A DNA stretch of 64,000 bases from Dactylosporangium aurantiacum (lineage in GTDB: Bacteria; Actinomycetota; Actinomycetes; Mycobacteriales; Micromonosporaceae), in contig NZ_JNYJ01000032.1 in the NCBI RefSeq assembly GCF_000716715.1, positions 1-64,000 on the forward strand. The letters are read 5' to 3'. Shown in pieces: positions 41,695-50,470 of this stretch (the stretch's first letter is position 1; every line of letters starts with the position of its first letter). The notes below the pieces were generated by a model that was given only the letters and a program-made list of their open reading frames with translations, had not been told where the DNA came from and searched no databases. The position numbers and the translations under genes are program-made.

Positions 41695-42108
41695 ATGATC
41701 CTGCGCTTCGCCACCCTGGACGACGTGCCGGCCGTGCTCGCCTTCTGGAAGCTCGCCGCCGAGGACACCAACCGGGGCGGTGACGACACCGCCGCCGTGC
41801 GGGCGCTGATCGAGCGGGACCCGGCGGCGCTGCGGCTCGCGGTCGACGGCGGCGACATCGTCGGCTCGCTCATCGCCGGGTTCGACGGGTGGCGGTGCCA
41901 CCTGTACCGCTTCGCCGTGCACCCCGACCGGCGCCGGCAGGGGATCGGCGCGATGCTGCTCGCCGACGCGGAGGACCGCTTCCGCGGCTTCGGCGGCCGC
42001 CGCGCCGACGCCATGGTCCTCGACGACAACGGCCTCGCCCACCGCGCGTGGGCCGCCGCCGGATACGCGCCGCAGGACGAGTGGCGGCGCTGGGTGAAGA
42101 GCCTCTGA
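41695..42108 (+). CDS. GNAT-family N-acetyltransferase
   Basis: A 137-residue single GNAT domain: ILRFATLDDVPAVLAFW start, FDGWRCHLYRFAVHPDRRRQGIGAMLL (acetyl-CoA motif RRRQGIG), and a closing HRAWAAAGYAPQDEWRRWVK. Substrate unknown. It lies 24 bp after the membrane glycosyltransferase-like gene and may be in the same transcript. Confidence 0.88.
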   Translation: MILRFATLDDVPAVLAFWKLAAEDTNRGGDDTAAVRALIERDPAALRLAVDGGDIVGSLIAGFDGWRCHLYRFAVHPDRRRQGIGAMLLADAEDRFRGFGGRRADAMVLDDNGLAHRAWAAAGYAPQDEWRRWVKSL

Positions 42109-42158
42109 CCGCCGATTGGCACTCGACCCGCGACCCGCCGGCTGGCAGCCTCGGCACC

Positions 42159-42806
42159 GTGATCACGTTCGGGGCGGCGGCAGGGGTGGCGCTCGTGGCG
42201 TTGGGCATGGTGCTCACGCCCGGGCCGAACATGATGTACCTGGTCTCGCGCAGCATCTCGCAGGGCCGGCGGGCCGGGCTGATCTCCCTCGGCGGGGTCG
42301 CCGCCGGGTTCCTCGCCTACCTGGCGCTCGCCGCCGCCGGCCTGTCGGTGGTCTTCGCGACCGTCCCGGCCCTGTACGTCACCGTGAAGCTCGCCGGCGC
42401 CGCCTACCTCGCCTACCTGGCCTGGCAGGCGGTCCGCCCCGGCGGCACGTCGGTGTTCACGCACCAGGAGCTGCCGCCGGACTCGACCCGCAGGCTGCTC
42501 ACCATGGGCCTGATGACCAACCTGCTCAACCCGAAGGCCGCGATCATGTACGCGTCGCTGATCCCCCAGTTCGTCGACCCCGCCGCCGGCCACCTCATGG
42601 CGCAGAGCTTCCTGCTCGGCGGGGTGCAGATCGCGGTGAGCCTGCTGGTCAACACGGGCATCGTGCTGGCCGCCGGCACGATCGCCGTCTTCCTCGCGAA
42701 GCGGCCCGCGTGGCTGCGGGTGCAGCGGTATGTGACGGGCACGCTGCTCGGCATGATCGCCGTGCGGCTCGCGACCGACAAGGCGCGGCCGTTGCCGGTG
42801 CACTGA
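42159..42806 (+). CDS. LysE/RhtB-family exporter
   Basis: A 215-residue membrane protein with six hydrophobic segments. Family hallmarks: MVLTPGPNMMYLVSRSISQGRRAGLISLGGVAAGF near the N-terminus, LAGAAYLAYLAWQAVRPG in helix 3, and MTNLLNPKAAIMYASLIPQF. It probably exports an amino acid or derivative. GTG start. It converges on the sigma factor gene with 2 bp between stop codons. Confidence 0.92.
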   Translation: MITFGAAAGVALVALGMVLTPGPNMMYLVSRSISQGRRAGLISLGGVAAGFLAYLALAAAGLSVVFATVPALYVTVKLAGAAYLAYLAWQAVRPGGTSVFTHQELPPDSTRRLLTMGLMTNLLNPKAAIMYASLIPQFVDPAAGHLMAQSFLLGGVQIAVSLLVNTGIVLAAGTIAVFLAKRPAWLRVQRYVTGTLLGMIAVRLATDKARPLPVH

Positions 42807-42808
42807 GG

Positions 42809-44026
42809 TCAGCTTCGCAGCGCCGCCGCCTTGGACAGCAGGTAACGCTGCTCGGGGAGGCTGGTCGTGCGGCGGGCGGCCAGCTCGTACGCCGACCGGG
42901 CCGCCGCGGCGTCGCCGGACATCTCCAGCAGGTGGGCGCGGACCGCGGCGAGCCGGTGGTGCCGGGCCAGCCGGTCGTCGCCGTCCAGCGTCGACAGCAG
43001 CCGCAGGCCGGCCGCCGGGCCCTGCGCCATCGCCACGGCCACCGCCTGGTTGAGCGTCACCATCGGGTTCGGGGCGACCCGTTGCAGCAGCTGGTACAGC
43101 GCGACGATCTGCGGCCAGTCGGTGCCGGCCGCCGAGGGCGCCTCCGCGTGGATCGCGGCGATCGCGGCCTGCAGCTGGTATGGCCCGGGCGGCCCCTTCG
43201 GCAGCGTCCGCGTGATGAGGTCGACCCCTTCGGCGATCATCGCCCGGTGCCACCGCGAGCGGTCCTGCTCGGCGAGCGGGACCAGCGTGCCGTCGGGCCG
43301 GGTGCGGGCCGCCCGGCGGGCGTCGGTCAGCAGCATCAGCGCGAGCAGCCCGGCGACCTCCCCGTCGTCGGGCAGCAGCCGGTGCACCTCACGGACCAGG
43401 CGGGTCGCCTCGGTGGTCAGCTCGGGCCGGTGCAGGTCCTCGCCCGACGACGCCGTGTAGCCCTCGTTGAAGATCAGGTACAGCACCTGCAGGACCACCT
43501 GCAGCCGGCCGGCCCGCTCGTCCGCCGGCGGCAACGTGAACTGCGCGCCGGCCGCCCTGATCTTCTGCTTCGCCCGGCTGATGCGCTGCGCTACGGTCGC
43601 CTCCGGCGCCATGAACGCGTGCGCGATCTGCGCGGTGGTGAGCCCGCCCACGGCCCGCAACGTCAACGCGAGCTGCGACGCGCTCGACAGCGCGGGGTGG
43701 CAGCACAGGAACAACAGCAGCAAGGTGTCGTCTTTGTCTGAGATGTCCGGCGGTTCCGATGTTTCATGTGAAACCTCGTGGGCAACGGCGAGCTCGCGCC
43801 GCCGCCGCGCGTCCTCGCTGCGGAACTGATCCGTCAGCCGCCGCCCGGCCACGGTGATCAGCCAGCCGCGCGGGTTGTCCGGCATCCCTTCGGCCGGCCA
43901 CTGCACGGCCGCCGCGAGCAGCGCCTCCTGCACCGCGTCCTCGCAGGCGTCGAACTGTCCGTGCCGGCGCACCAGCACCCCGAGCACCTGCGGCGCGAGC
44001 CGGCGCAGCTCCTCCTCGACCCCCAC
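42809..44026 (-). CDS. ECF sigma factor with C-terminal TPR-like extension (SigJ/ECF42-like, DUF6596)
   Basis: A protein of about 405 residues. Sigma region 2: LRRLAPQVLGVLVRRHGQFDACEDAVQEALL with PRGWLITVAGRRLTDQFR. Region 4: LTLRAVGGLTTAQIAHAFMAPEATVAQRISRAKQKI. Then comes the long helical C-terminal domain (DUF6596) with YLIFNEGYTASSG. This group normally sits beside a DGPF/YCII-domain gene; none is present here. The start is uncertain: GTG 44,026 is chosen because the frame's upstream extension to 44,107 is occupied by a perfect nested palindrome. Target promoter unknown. Confidence 0.85.
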   Translation of the reverse strand: MGVEEELRRLAPQVLGVLVRRHGQFDACEDAVQEALLAAAVQWPAEGMPDNPRGWLITVAGRRLTDQFRSEDARRRRELAVAHEVSHETSEPPDISDKDDTLLLLFLCCHPALSSASQLALTLRAVGGLTTAQIAHAFMAPEATVAQRISRAKQKIRAAGAQFTLPPADERAGRLQVVLQVLYLIFNEGYTASSGEDLHRPELTTEATRLVREVHRLLPDDGEVAGLLALMLLTDARRAARTRPDGTLVPLAEQDRSRWHRAMIAEGVDLITRTLPKGPPGPYQLQAAIAAIHAEAPSAAGTDWPQIVALYQLLQRVAPNPMVTLNQAVAVAMAQGPAAGLRLLSTLDGDDRLARHHRLAAVRAHLLEMSGDAAAARSAYELAARRTTSLPEQRYLLSKAAALRS

Positions 44027-44059
44027 GGCGTCCAAGATGCCACGCGCCGGGACCGCCGC

Positions 44060-44114
44060 GTCGACCTTGGCGACTTCGCCACGTCCTGGCGTGCCGAAAG
44101 TCGCCAAGGTCGAC
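44060..44114. repeat. 17-bp perfect inverted repeat with nested inner hairpin
   Basis: GTCGACCTTGGCGACTT (44060-44076) and its exact complement AAGTCGCCAAGGTCGAC (44098-44114) enclose a 21-bp loop. The loop itself contains CGCCA-CGTCC-TGGCG. It lies between the sigma factor and gamma-glutamyltransferase genes. It could be a terminator, a REP-like repeat or an autoregulatory site. If repeated elsewhere in the genome it would be a mobile palindromic unit. Confidence 0.85.
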
Positions 44115-44143
44115 AGGGGCCCCAGCCGTCAGGGCCGCAGCGG

Positions 44144-45919
44144 TCAGCGCACCGTGCCGGCGGAGCCGGTGCCGCGGCGGACCGGCTCGGCGCAGGCGAG
44201 GAGCTTGCCGCGGGGCAGGAACTCGATCGCCGTCGCGGCGCCGATCTCGGCCATCGGCGTGAACGTGTGCCCGAGCGCGCCCAGCGCCGGTCCCGGGCCG
44301 GCGATGAACGCCGGCTCGGCGACCACCGCCGCGGTGTTGCGCTGGGTGGCGCGCGGGGCCGCCAGCGCCTCGGGCAGCGTCATGCCCAGGTCGATCCGGT
44401 TGATCAGGATCTGCAGGACGGTGGTGATGATGGTCGAGCCGCCGGGGGAGCCGAGGGCGAGGAACGGGTGGCCGTCGCGCAGGACGATCGTGGGGGCCAT
44501 CGAGCTGCGCGGGCGCTTGCCGGGGCCCGGCAGGTTCGGGTCGTCGGCGGTGCCCTGGGTGTTGGTGAAGTTGAAGTCGGTCAGCTCGTTGTTGAGCAGG
44601 AAGCCGCGGCCCGGCACGACGATGCCGTTGCCGCCGATCTGCTCGATGGTGAGCGTGTACTCGACCACGTTGCCCCACTTGTCGGCGACGGTCAGGTTGG
44701 TCGTCGACTTGCCGTAGTCGGTGCTCGCGCCGCCGGTGGTGGTGGCGCACGTGTCGTAGCGGCCGTCCGGGTCGCCGGGCGGCACCGGCTTGGTCGCCGC
44801 GTGCAGCGGGTCGATCCGGCAGGCGCGCTCGGCCGCGAACCCGTTGGTCAGCAGCGCGTCGAGCAGCCGCCGCGGGGTGTAGTCGCCGACGTAGCGGTTG
44901 CGGTCGGCGAAGGCGAGGGCGCTCGCCTCCAGGTACCGGTGCAGCGCCTGGGTGCGATCGAGGGAGCCCAGGTCGGAGCGTTCGAGGATGTTGAGGGCCT
45001 CGCCGACGGTGGAACCGCCCGAGGACGGGGTGGCCATGCCGTAGACGTCGTAGCCGCGGTAGACCATGTGCGTCGGCGCGGGCTGGCGGACCTCGTAGGC
45101 GCGCAGGTCGGCCAGGGTCATCCCGCCGGGGCGGATCTCGTACTGCCACGGCCGGGAAGGCGCGGCGGCGACCGGCGGGTGCTGCACGGCCTGGACGATG
45201 TCGCGGCCCACCTCACCGCCGTAGAACGCGTCGATGCCGCGGCGCGCGACCAGGTCGTAGGTCGCGGCCAGGTCGGGGTTGCGCAGCGTGCTGCCGACCG
45301 CCGGCGGCTGCCCGCCCGGCAGGAACAGCGCCGCCGTGGGCGTGAACTGCGCGAACGCGGCCGCGTTGTCGTTGACCTGGGTCGCGAACGTCTGGTCGAC
45401 GGTGAACCCGCGCCGGGCCACGTCCGTCGCGGGCGCCAGGTTCGTGGCGAGGGACCGCTTGCCCCAGCGGCGCACCGCGGTGTCCCAGGTGGCGAGGCTC
45501 CCCGGTACACCGGCGGACAGGCCGCTGACCCGGGCCTCCTGGAACGCGTACGGCTGGCCGGTCGCGGGGTTCACGAACGCGGTCTGCGTCATCGACCGGG
45601 GCGCGGTCTCGCGGCCGTCGAGGGTGGACACCCTGCCGCTGCGGGCGTCGTAGTAGACGAAGAAGCCGCCGCCGCCGATGCCGGCCGAGAACGGCTCGGT
45701 CACGCCGAGCGTGGCGGCGACCGCCACGGCGGCGTCGACCGCGTTGCCGCCGCGACGCAGCACCTCCAGGCCGACCGCGGTGGCCGTCGGATCGACAGAG
45801 CTCACCGCGCCGCCGTAGCCGCTCGCGGTGGGTCCGGTGGCCGGTGGCGCGCCGGCCTGCGCGGGCGCGGCGGGCACGAGCAGGACGGGGATCAGGACGA
45901 GCGGGACGAGCCTGCGCAC
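44144..45919 (-). CDS. ggt: secreted gamma-glutamyltransferase
   Basis: A 591-residue exported enzyme that cleaves gamma-glutamyl compounds such as glutathione and transfers the glutamyl group. The signal peptide is VRRLVPLVLIPVLLVPAAPAQAG. The large subunit includes GNAVDAAVAVAATLGVTEP and GGGGFFVYYDARSG. The autocleavage Thr lies in KSTTNLTVADKWGN (about residue 405), where Asn stands in place of the usual His after TT. PGRGFLLNNELTDF and LGSPGGSTIITTVLQ are further hallmarks. The GTG at 45,919 has GGGAGG upstream and starts the signal peptide, so a longer frame is rejected. Confidence 0.92.
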   Translation of the reverse strand: MRRLVPLVLIPVLLVPAAPAQAGAPPATGPTASGYGGAVSSVDPTATAVGLEVLRRGGNAVDAAVAVAATLGVTEPFSAGIGGGGFFVYYDARSGRVSTLDGRETAPRSMTQTAFVNPATGQPYAFQEARVSGLSAGVPGSLATWDTAVRRWGKRSLATNLAPATDVARRGFTVDQTFATQVNDNAAAFAQFTPTAALFLPGGQPPAVGSTLRNPDLAATYDLVARRGIDAFYGGEVGRDIVQAVQHPPVAAAPSRPWQYEIRPGGMTLADLRAYEVRQPAPTHMVYRGYDVYGMATPSSGGSTVGEALNILERSDLGSLDRTQALHRYLEASALAFADRNRYVGDYTPRRLLDALLTNGFAAERACRIDPLHAATKPVPPGDPDGRYDTCATTTGGASTDYGKSTTNLTVADKWGNVVEYTLTIEQIGGNGIVVPGRGFLLNNELTDFNFTNTQGTADDPNLPGPGKRPRSSMAPTIVLRDGHPFLALGSPGGSTIITTVLQILINRIDLGMTLPEALAAPRATQRNTAAVVAEPAFIAGPGPALGALGHTFTPMAEIGAATAIEFLPRGKLLACAEPVRRGTGSAGTVR

Positions 45920-45957
45920 GGTGCCTCCCGAGGATCGACGGTGATCGCTCCTCCTGC

Positions 45958-46941
45958 CTACCGCCCCGGCGCGTCCGGCACAACCCGGAACGTGCGGCGG
46001 TACGCGCTCGGCGCGACCCCGATCGTGGTCTGCAGGTGCTGACGCAGCGACGCGGCGGTGCCGAGCCCCGCGCGGCGGGCGATCTGCTCGACCGCCAGGT
46101 CGGTGCTCTCCAGCAGGCCGCGGGCGTGGTCGACCCGCTGCTGCAGCAACCACCGGGCCGGGCTCACCCCGGTCTCCTCACGGAAACGCCGGGTGAACGT
46201 CCGCACACTCATCGTGGCGTACGCGGCCATGTCCTGCAGGGTCAACGGCTCGCTCAGCCGCTGCAGCGCCCACGCGCGGGTCGGTGCGGTGGTGGTGTCG
46301 GTGACCCGCGGCAGCGGCCGCTCGATGTACTGCGCCTGGCCGCCCTCCCGCCACGGCGGCACCACGCTGCGGCGGGCCGCCCGGTTGGCGACCTCGCTGC
46401 CGAAGTCGGTGCGCACCACGTGCAGGCACAGGTCGACCCCGGCGCCGACGCCGGCGGAGGTGAGCACGTCGCCGTCGTCGATGAACAGCACGTCCGGGTC
46501 GAGCTTGACCCGCGGGTACAGCGCCCGGAACTGCTCGACCCAGCCCCAGTGCGTGGTCGCCGGGCGGTCGTCGAGCAGGCCGGCCGCGGCGAGGACGAAC
46601 GCGCCCGTGCAGATCGACATGACCCGGGCGCCGCGGGCCTGGGCGGCGCGCAGCGCCGCGGCGACCTCGGGCTCGATGCTCGCGTCCTCGACCGGCCCGC
46701 CGCGGTGGATACCGGCCACGACCACCGTGTCGGCCACCTCGGTGATCTCCAGGCCGTGGTCCGGCAGCACCTGGAAGCCGGCCGCGCTGCGGACCGGGCG
46801 GCCACCGGGGGTGCAGACCTGGACGCGGTACCTGCGGCGGCCGTCGTCACCGCGGGCCGCCCCGAAGATCTGCGGCGGGGTGCCCAGGTCGAACGCCACG
46901 ACGCCGTCCAGCGCGAGCACGGCCACCAGATGCTTCTCCAT
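45958..46941 (-). CDS. GlxA-family AraC-type regulator
   Basis: A 327-residue regulator. The N-terminal DJ-1/PfpI-like domain (about 5-175) has VLALDGVVAFDLGTPPQIFG and the nucleophile-elbow-like MSICTGAFVLAAAGLL. The C-terminal AraC HTH pair (about 215-315) has LTLQDMAAYATMSVRTFTRRF and LAVEQIARRAGLGTAASLRQHL. It is divergent from the MFS transporter gene by about 70 bp and is its probable regulator. ATG at 46,941 preferred over the GTG 18 bp upstream. Confidence 0.9.
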   Translation of the reverse strand: MEKHLVAVLALDGVVAFDLGTPPQIFGAARGDDGRRRYRVQVCTPGGRPVRSAAGFQVLPDHGLEITEVADTVVVAGIHRGGPVEDASIEPEVAAALRAAQARGARVMSICTGAFVLAAAGLLDDRPATTHWGWVEQFRALYPRVKLDPDVLFIDDGDVLTSAGVGAGVDLCLHVVRTDFGSEVANRAARRSVVPPWREGGQAQYIERPLPRVTDTTTAPTRAWALQRLSEPLTLQDMAAYATMSVRTFTRRFREETGVSPARWLLQQRVDHARGLLESTDLAVEQIARRAGLGTAASLRQHLQTTIGVAPSAYRRTFRVVPDAPGR

Positions 46942-47011
46942 GGCCCAATTCTTGCGCACTATGGCTGTCGGGCCACTCGTCCGGCCGTACCGAGTCCAAC
47001 ATCATGGTCTC

Positions 47012-48286
47012 GTGAAACGAATCCATCCGGCCTGGCTGGTCGCCGCCGTCGCGTTCGTCGCGCTGGTCGGCGCGGCCGGCTTCCGCGCGACCCCCGGCGT
47101 GATGCTGCACCCGCTGCACGAGGAGTTCGGCTGGTCGCTGGGGACCATCTCCCTCGCCGTGTCGATCAACCTGCTGCTGTTCGGGCTCACCGCGCCCTTC
47201 GCCGCCGCGCTCATGGAGCGCTTCGGCATCCGGCGGGTGGTGGCCTACGCGCTGCTGCTCGTCTCCGCGGGCAGCGGCCTGACGGTGTTCATGCGGCACA
47301 GCTGGGAGCTCATCGCGCTCTGGGGGGTCCTGGTCGGCCTCGGTACCGGCTCCATGGCCCTCGCGTTCGTCGCCACCATCACCGGCCGCTGGTTCGTCAA
47401 GCGGCGCGGCCTGGTCACCGGCGTCCTCACCGCCGGCGGCGCCGCCGGGCAGCTGGTGTTCCTGCCGCTGCTGGCGCTGCTCGTCGACGCCCGGGGCTGG
47501 CGGGCCGCCGCGCTGACCGTCGCCGCCGCCGCGCTGGTCGTGGTGCCGCTGGTCCTGTGGCGGCTCCGCGACCACCCGTCCGAGCTGGGCGTGACCGCCT
47601 ACGGCGCCGACAGCGACCTGCCGCCCGCGCCGGTCGCGCCCGGCGGCGCGGCCCGGCGGGCGCTCGGCGCGCTGCGCGACGCGTCCCGCGTGCCGGCGTT
47701 CTGGCTGCTCGCCGGCGGGTTCGCGATCTGCGGCGCGACCACCAACGGCCTCATCGGCACCCACTTCATCCCCGCCGCGCACGACCACGGCATGACCGAG
47801 CCGGTGGCCGCGTCACTGCTCGCGCTCATCGGCCTGTTCGACATCGTCGGCACCATCGCGTCGGGCTGGCTCACCGACCGGATGGACAGCCGCATCCTGC
47901 TCGGCTGGTACTACGCGCTGCGCGGCGCGTCGCTGCTCGTGCTGCCGGCCCTGTTCGCCGCGACCGTCCGGCCGAGCATGGTGGTGTTCATCCTCTTCTA
48001 CGGCCTGGACTGGGTGGCGACGGTGCCGCCGACGGTCGCGCTGTGCCGGGAGTACTTCGGGGCCAGCGGCCCGGTCGTCTTCGGCTGGGTGTTCGCCTCG
48101 CACCAGTTCGGCGCGGCGATCGCCGCCACCACCACCGGCCTGCTGCGCGACCGGCTCGGCAACTACGACCTCGCCTGGTACGTCGCCGGCGGCCTGTCGA
48201 TCTCGGCGGCCGCGCTGTCGCTGCTGCTCTTCCGGGCCCGGCGCGGCCTGCCGGTCCCCGCGCCGGTGGCCGTCGCCGCCGCCTGA
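47012..48286 (+). CDS. MFS transporter
   Basis: A 424-residue major facilitator with twelve hydrophobic segments. Motif A-like loops are MERFGIRRVVAYALLL and SGWLTDRMDSRILLGWYY. GVLTAGGAAGQLVFLPLLA fits the monocarboxylate-porter-like/oxalate-formate branch. Substrate not predictable. GTG start. Probably controlled by the divergent GlxA-type regulator. A long perfect hairpin follows the stop. Confidence 0.9.
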   Translation: MKRIHPAWLVAAVAFVALVGAAGFRATPGVMLHPLHEEFGWSLGTISLAVSINLLLFGLTAPFAAALMERFGIRRVVAYALLLVSAGSGLTVFMRHSWELIALWGVLVGLGTGSMALAFVATITGRWFVKRRGLVTGVLTAGGAAGQLVFLPLLALLVDARGWRAAALTVAAAALVVVPLVLWRLRDHPSELGVTAYGADSDLPPAPVAPGGAARRALGALRDASRVPAFWLLAGGFAICGATTNGLIGTHFIPAAHDHGMTEPVAASLLALIGLFDIVGTIASGWLTDRMDSRILLGWYYALRGASLLVLPALFAATVRPSMVVFILFYGLDWVATVPPTVALCREYFGASGPVVFGWVFASHQFGAAIAATTTGLLRDRLGNYDLAWYVAGGLSISAAALSLLLFRARRGLPVPAPVAVAAA

Positions 48287-48297
48287 CCACCCACGAG

Positions 48298-48327
48298 GAC
48301 GCCGGCCGAGCACGATCGGCCGGCGTC
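48298..48327. terminator. 12-bp hairpin terminator between MFS and ALDH genes
   Basis: GACGCCGGCCGA and TCGGCCGGCGTC pair perfectly around GCACGA. Flanking CACGA and TCGTG extend the stem past one bulged G. It separates convergent genes and can work both ways. Confidence 0.87.
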
Positions 48328-48334
48328 TCGTGCG

Positions 48335-49888
48335 TTACTGGCTGAGCCGATACTCCAGGTCCGGCGTGATCTCCAGGGTGTCCATCTGGGCGCGCTGCAG
48401 GCGGCCGGAGTAGTCCCAGTTCATCGACTGCCAGCGGGTGAACTGGTCGAGCACCCACACGCCGGACTGGCGGCTGCCGTTGCCCGACTTGCCGTTACCG
48501 CCGAACGGCAGGTGCGCCTCGGCGCCGGAGGTGGAGTTGTTGACGCTCACCATGCCGGCCCGGGTGCGGCGCCGGAACGTGAACGCCTTGCGCGGGTCGG
48601 TCGTGTAGATCGCCGCGGACAGCCCGTACCCGGGGGCGTCGGCCAGCTCGATCGCCTCGTCCAGCGTGGTGTAGCCGGTCACGCCGACCAGCGGGCCGAA
48701 GGTCTCCTGCTGGAAGATCTTGTCCTCCGGTCGTACGCCGTGGACCAGGACGGGGTGGTAGAAGAGCCCGTTTTCGGGGTCGCCGACGAACCCCTCCCGC
48801 GGGCTGGCGGCGCTGATCCGGCCGGTCGGGCCCGGCACCCGGTGGTGGTCCTCGACCCAGCCGAGGTAGTCCTCGAACCGGGCGGCGAACCGCTCCGTCA
48901 TCAGCGGGCCGTAGAGCACCGACGGGTCGGTGGGGTCGCCGATGGGCGCGCGGCGTACCGCCTCCTCGAGCCGGGCGGTGAAGTCGGCCAGGACGCTGTC
49001 GTGCACGATCAGGGTGCCGAGCGACGTGCACCGCTGGCCCGCCGTGCCGAACCCGGCGAACAGCGCCCCGTGCACGGCGAGGTCGAGGTCGGCGTCCTCG
49101 GTGACGATCATCGGGTTCTTCCCGCCGAGCTCCAGGCAGGCGCTCTGCAGGTGCCGGCCGGCGAGCTCACCGATGCGCGCGCCGACCTCCGACGAGCCGG
49201 TGAACCCGATCTTGTCGACCAGGCCGGCGTCCAGGGCCCGCTCGAGGCCGGCGTACGTGGTCGCACCGTCGGCGTACACCACGTCGAACACCCCGTCGGG
49301 CACCCCCGCCCGCCGGATCAGCTGGGCGAACGCGTCGGCGCAGGCGGCGGAGTACTCGGCCGGCTTCCACACCACCGCGTTGCCGCACAGCAGCGCGGGC
49401 ACCAGGTACCAGCTCGGCACCGCGACCGGGAAGTTGCCGGCCGTGATGATTGCCGCCACTCCGACCGGCACCCGGAACGTGAACAGCTGCTTGTCCGGCA
49501 TCTCGCTGGGCACGGTCTGCCCGTACATGCGGCGGCCCTCACCGAGGAAGAAGTCGCAGGTGTCGACGATCTCCTGCACCTCGCCCCGGGCCTCGGCGGC
49601 CGTCTTGCCGACCTCGCGGGTGACCAGCGCCGCGAGGGCCTCGAAGTTCGCCTCGACGAGGCGGCCCAGGTTGGCGATCACCCGGCCGCGGACGGGCGCC
49701 GGTACGTCGGCCCAGTCCCGCTGCGCGCGGCGGGCGGAGCGGCACGCGGCCACGAACGTGTCGGCGTCGGCCAGTGCGACCTCGGCGACGACCTGATCGA
49801 GGCGGGCCGGGTCGGTGGAGACGAAACGGGCTTCGCCGGGCGCGTCGACGGATCTGCCGCCGACGGTGGAGACGAGGAGGGTGCTCAT
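48335..49888 (-). CDS. NAD(P)-dependent aldehyde dehydrogenase (ALDH7/succinate-semialdehyde type)
   Basis: A 517-residue ALDH. Asn of the oxyanion hole in ITAGNFPVAVP, WKPAEYS for cofactor binding, FTGSSEVG nucleotide turn, general base Glu in CLELGGKNPM, catalytic Cys in GTAGQRCTSLGT, and closing HLPFGGNGKSGNG. The MYGQTVPSEMPDKQLFTF region resembles the ALDH7/semialdehyde group. Precise aldehyde unknown. Its ATG overlaps the stop of the YbjN-like gene, so they are coupled. Confidence 0.92.
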   Translation of the reverse strand: MSTLLVSTVGGRSVDAPGEARFVSTDPARLDQVVAEVALADADTFVAACRSARRAQRDWADVPAPVRGRVIANLGRLVEANFEALAALVTREVGKTAAEARGEVQEIVDTCDFFLGEGRRMYGQTVPSEMPDKQLFTFRVPVGVAAIITAGNFPVAVPSWYLVPALLCGNAVVWKPAEYSAACADAFAQLIRRAGVPDGVFDVVYADGATTYAGLERALDAGLVDKIGFTGSSEVGARIGELAGRHLQSACLELGGKNPMIVTEDADLDLAVHGALFAGFGTAGQRCTSLGTLIVHDSVLADFTARLEEAVRRAPIGDPTDPSVLYGPLMTERFAARFEDYLGWVEDHHRVPGPTGRISAASPREGFVGDPENGLFYHPVLVHGVRPEDKIFQQETFGPLVGVTGYTTLDEAIELADAPGYGLSAAIYTTDPRKAFTFRRRTRAGMVSVNNSTSGAEAHLPFGGNGKSGNGSRQSGVWVLDQFTRWQSMNWDYSGRLQRAQMDTLEITPDLEYRLSQ

Positions 49889-50355
49889 GCCTCCATCTTG
49901 CCGTGGGGCGTGTCCGCCGGGTGCTGCGACGCCGGCGGCGGCGTGAACGCCAGCTCGCCGCCGAACTGCTCACGCAGCCGCACGTCGTAGTAGTCGGCGG
50001 CGTCGGCGACCCAGTCGCAGGCGTTGCTCAGCTCGACCGCGTCGAGCGTCTCGGCCATCAGCTCGTAGGAGGCGATGACGGAGTCGTCGCGCCAGAACAG
50101 CCGGACGAAGTTGAGCCGGCCGTTGAGGTCGTTGAGCTCGCGCAGCAGCTGCGGGGAGCACTCGAGGTGGCGCAGCAGCGGCGAGAAGACCCGCACGAAC
50201 GGCGGATCGTTGGCCACCAGGCGCAGGTAGACCACGGCGGTGCCGCTGCGGATCGCGGCCGGGGTGGCGCTGAGGTCGGCGGGCACCGACTGCCCGCCGA
50301 GGTAGTCGGTGAGCAGGCGGTGCACCCGGGCGCGCACAGCGGCGTCGATCGACAC
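49885..50355 (-). CDS. YbjN/T3SS-chaperone-like domain protein
   Basis: A 156-residue alpha/beta protein with the actinobacterial YbjN pattern: VYLRLVANDPPFVRVFSPLLR, LLRELNDLNGRLNFVRLFWRDDSVIASYEL, then a helix with ACDWVADAADYYD. These domains bind peptides or partner proteins; no enzyme activity is expected. GTG start. The stop overlaps the aldehyde dehydrogenase start. Confidence 0.8.
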   Translation of the reverse strand: MSIDAAVRARVHRLLTDYLGGQSVPADLSATPAAIRSGTAVVYLRLVANDPPFVRVFSPLLRHLECSPQLLRELNDLNGRLNFVRLFWRDDSVIASYELMAETLDAVELSNACDWVADAADYYDVRLREQFGGELAFTPPPASQHPADTPHGKMEA

Positions 50356-50396
50356 GCCGCCACCCTATCGAACCGCCGCACGCCCGCCGGCTCCCC

Positions 50397-50470
50397 GCCG
50401 ATCGGCCGGGTCTTCGCAACCGCGTGGCCGCCAGCCGATCGGCCGGGTCTTCGCAACCGCGTGGTCGTCA
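50397..50470. repeat. 37-bp tandem duplication
   Basis: Two consecutive 37-bp units (50397-50433 and 50434-50470) are identical except for two C-to-T differences in their last seven bases. Each contains the palindrome CCGATCGG and a GGGTCTTCGCAACCG segment. The second ends at the stop of the minus-strand HTH gene. Probably a recent slippage or a duplicated binding site. Confidence 0.9.
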
